The notes under the pieces are model-generated. The model did no database searches, was not told where the DNA came from, and was given only the letters and a program-made list of their open reading frames with translations. A stretch of DNA of 17,013 nt from Mycetohabitans rhizoxinica HKI 454 (lineage in GTDB: Bacteria; Pseudomonadota; Gammaproteobacteria; Burkholderiales; Burkholderiaceae): NCBI RefSeq assembly GCF_000198775.1, contig NC_014722.1:800184-817196 (forward strand), read 5' to 3'. Positions 15,254 to 17,013 of the stretch are shown here, piece by piece (the first letter of the stretch is position 1; every line of letters begins with the position of its first letter). A program made the translations under genes and the position numbers.

Positions 15254-16762
15254 ATGCACAAGACCCCGCACCTGCTCGCTGCCGTTGACCTAGGCTCCAA
15301 CAGCTTCCGGCTTATCATCGCACGCGTGGAGAAAACTTTCGCCGGCACGCAGATTGACCCAGTGGACGCGTTGCGCGAGCCCGTGCGGCTCGCTGCTGGC
15401 CTCACGCGTGACAAGTTCCTTGACCAGCCAGCGCAGTCACGCGGCTGGGACGCGCTCAAGCGTTTTGGCGAGCGGCTGCGCGATTTTCATCCGGACCACG
15501 TGCGGGCGGTGGCCACCAACACGCTGCGGGTCGCAAAGAACGCCGACGAGTTCCTTGACGAGGCCGAGCGCGCACTGGGCTTTCCGATCGAGGTCATCGC
15601 CGGGCGCGAGGAAGCACGCCTAATTTATGCGGGCGCCGCGCATTCGATGCCGGCGAGCAACGGCAAACGGCTGGTGTTCGATATCGGTGGAGGTTCGACC
15701 GAGTTCATCATTGGCGACGAATATGACCCGCTGATGATGGAGAGCCTGTACATCGGTTGTGTGACGCACAGTCGACAGTTCTTCCCGAGCGGTAATGTTG
15801 ACGACTACGCGATGCGTCAGGCAGAGCTGGCCGCCAAGCGCGAGATCCAAGTCATCTCCAGCCTGTATAAGCGGACCGGCTGGGACCAGGCGGTCGGCTC
15901 GTCCGGCACTGCGCGGGCAATTGCGGAACTGGTCGAGGCCAATCAATTCAACGACGCCGGCGTGACGCACGGCATCACGCGTGGCGCACTGGAGCGCCTG
16001 AAGCGCGCGCTGATCAAGGCGGAAAACGTGAACCGGCTCAAGCTGGCCGCCCTCAAGGCCGACCGTGTGCCAGTGCTGGCCGGCGGCCTGTCGATCATGC
16101 TGGCGGTGTTTGAGGAATTGGGCATCGACTACGTGGATACGACCGATGGCGCGTTGCGGCTTGGTGTGCTGTACGACCTGCTGGGTCGCTCACAGCACCA
16201 GGACATGCGTGCGGTGACGGTGGAAGGCTTCTCGCGGCGCTATGGTGTCGATCGCGCGCAAGCCGAGCGCATCGCCGCGCTGGCAACCGGTTTTTACAAT
16301 CAACTGAATGAAACCGATCCACAACGGCGCACGCAGGGAGCGCTGCTGCTCGGCTGGGCCGCGATGCTGCATGAAATCGGCCTGTCGATCTCGCACAGTG
16401 CCTACCATAAGCATTCGGCGTACATCGCGACTCATGCCGACATGCCCGGATTCTCGCGCACTGACCAGGCACGGCTGGCGGCGCTCGTGCTTGGCCACGC
16501 CGGCAAGCTGGGCAAGCTCACGCAGACACGGGACCTGGACTGGCGCCTGTTGTTCTGCTTGCGGCTGGCCGTGCTGCTGTGCCGTCGCCGGATCGACGTG
16601 GCGACCCCGATGCTGGCCGTGCGCGAGCATGATGGCGGCTTCGAGGTGCGCTTGTCGCACAGCTGGGTTGATGACAACCCGCTGACCGAGTACAGCCTGG
16701 TCCAGGAGGCGGCTGAGTGGGAAAAAATCGGCCGGCACTATCGGGTCGTCTACGTAGATTGA
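15254..16762 (+). CDS. ppx: Exopolyphosphatase (Ppx/GppA family)
   Basis: Ppx releases phosphate from the ends of inorganic polyphosphate; family members may also hydrolyse pppGpp. The ATG at 15254 gives 502 residues, close to E. coli PPX (513). No good Shine-Dalgarno precedes it, but the family start (HLLAAVDLGSNSFRLII) follows at once. The first actin-like domain has VDLGSNSFRL (11-20), ATNTLRVAKN (87-96), the catalytic-glutamate motif GREEARLIY (117-125) and FDIGGGSTE (142-150). GSSGTARAI and LAGGLSIM form the second nucleotide/phosphate-binding set. The C-terminal HD-like helical domain is seen in GWAAMLHEIGLSISHSAYHKHSAYI. It lies downstream of the pst-pho genes, joining polyphosphate turnover to phosphate control. 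It ends nine bases from the convergent gcdH stop. Confidence 0.95.
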   Translation: MHKTPHLLAAVDLGSNSFRLIIARVEKTFAGTQIDPVDALREPVRLAAGLTRDKFLDQPAQSRGWDALKRFGERLRDFHPDHVRAVATNTLRVAKNADEFLDEAERALGFPIEVIAGREEARLIYAGAAHSMPASNGKRLVFDIGGGSTEFIIGDEYDPLMMESLYIGCVTHSRQFFPSGNVDDYAMRQAELAAKREIQVISSLYKRTGWDQAVGSSGTARAIAELVEANQFNDAGVTHGITRGALERLKRALIKAENVNRLKLAALKADRVPVLAGGLSIMLAVFEELGIDYVDTTDGALRLGVLYDLLGRSQHQDMRAVTVEGFSRRYGVDRAQAERIAALATGFYNQLNETDPQRRTQGALLLGWAAMLHEIGLSISHSAYHKHSAYIATHADMPGFSRTDQARLAALVLGHAGKLGKLTQTRDLDWRLLFCLRLAVLLCRRRIDVATPMLAVREHDGGFEVRLSHSWVDDNPLTEYSLVQEAAEWEKIGRHYRVVYVD

Positions 16763-16771
16763 CGCTCGCGG

Positions 16772-17013
16772 TCAGAAAAACGCCTGGATGCCCGTTTGCG
16801 CCCGTCCGAGGATCAGTGCATGGATGTCGTGCGTGCCCTCGTACGTATTGACGACTTCCAGATTGACCAAGTGTCGGGCCACGCCGAACTCGTCCGAGAT
16901 TCCGTTGCCGCCGAGCATGTCGCGTGCGGTGCGCGCAATGTCGAGCGCCTTGCCGCATGAATTGCGCTTCATGATCGACGTGATCTCGGCCGCGGCGGTG
17001 CCTTCATCCTTCA
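16772..17013 (-). CDS. gcdH: Glutaryl-CoA dehydrogenase, C-terminal end (5' end outside the window)
   Basis: The last 80 residues of an FAD-dependent acyl-CoA dehydrogenase, best matched to GcdH, which oxidatively decarboxylates glutaryl-CoA to crotonyl-CoA in lysine, tryptophan and benzoate-type breakdown. The frame is open to the window edge; ATG 16972-16970 is internal ([19 protein letters not shown]). [17 protein letters not shown] and [20 protein letters not shown] are characteristic; the Glu in TYEGTHD is the catalytic base of glutaryl-CoA dehydrogenases. Other acyl-CoA dehydrogenases share the fold, but the [10 protein letters not shown] ending strongly favours GcdH. It is convergent with ppx with nine bases between stop codons and no terminator in that space. 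It is unrelated to the phosphate genes in function. Confidence 0.92.
   Translation of the reverse strand, partial: KDEGTAAAEITSIMKRNSCGKALDIARTARDMLGGNGISDEFGVARHLVNLEVVNTYEGTHDIHALILGRAQTGIQAFF

Overview
This is an ordinary housekeeping stretch of a chromosome from a high-GC betaproteobacterium, almost certainly Burkholderia sensu lato (Burkholderiaceae). The grounds are the gene order (carB-greA-DUF4149-yhbY-rlmE-ftsH-folP-glmM-pstSCAB-phoU-phoB-phoR-ppx, then gcdH on the other strand) and the character of the FtsH, PstS, CarB and GcdH proteins. I cannot fix the genus from the sequence; a Mycetohabitans-like or Paraburkholderia-like genome would fit.

Layout. Bases 1-896 hold the 3' end of carB (large subunit of carbamoyl-phosphate synthase). 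A long hairpin with a T-run follows, just before greA (transcript cleavage factor), and then a small DUF4149 membrane protein. yhbY (ribosome assembly) runs leftward and is divergent from rlmE (23S rRNA 2'-O-methyltransferase). rlmE is followed by ftsH (membrane AAA+ protease, TTG start), which ends in a strong intrinsic terminator. folP (dihydropteroate synthase) and glmM (phosphoglucosamine mutase) come next, with a two-tier hairpin in the glmM leader.

From 8.1 kb to 15.0 kb lies the complete phosphate-starvation locus. Two tandem Pho boxes and a correctly spaced -10 drive pstS. pstC, pstA and pstB form the high-affinity phosphate importer, phoU is its negative signalling partner, and phoB/phoR is the two-component system that reads phosphate supply and acts on the Pho boxes. 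ppx (exopolyphosphatase) follows directly after phoR; a polyphosphate kinase gene, which I recall lying between them in other Burkholderia, is absent here. The window ends with the 3' end of gcdH (glutaryl-CoA dehydrogenase), convergent with ppx.

No tRNA, rRNA, CRISPR array, insertion sequence or prophage is visible. No gap between genes exceeds about 260 bases. I found no candidate for a new multi-gene system. The points worth a second look are non-coding: the greA and glmM leader hairpins, a degenerate 20-bp tandem repeat upstream of the pst promoter, a GC-rich hairpin between pstS and pstC, a near-identical 19-base hairpin element just after both phoB and phoR, and the compact phoR-ppx junction with repeats, a possible half Pho box and no ppk.
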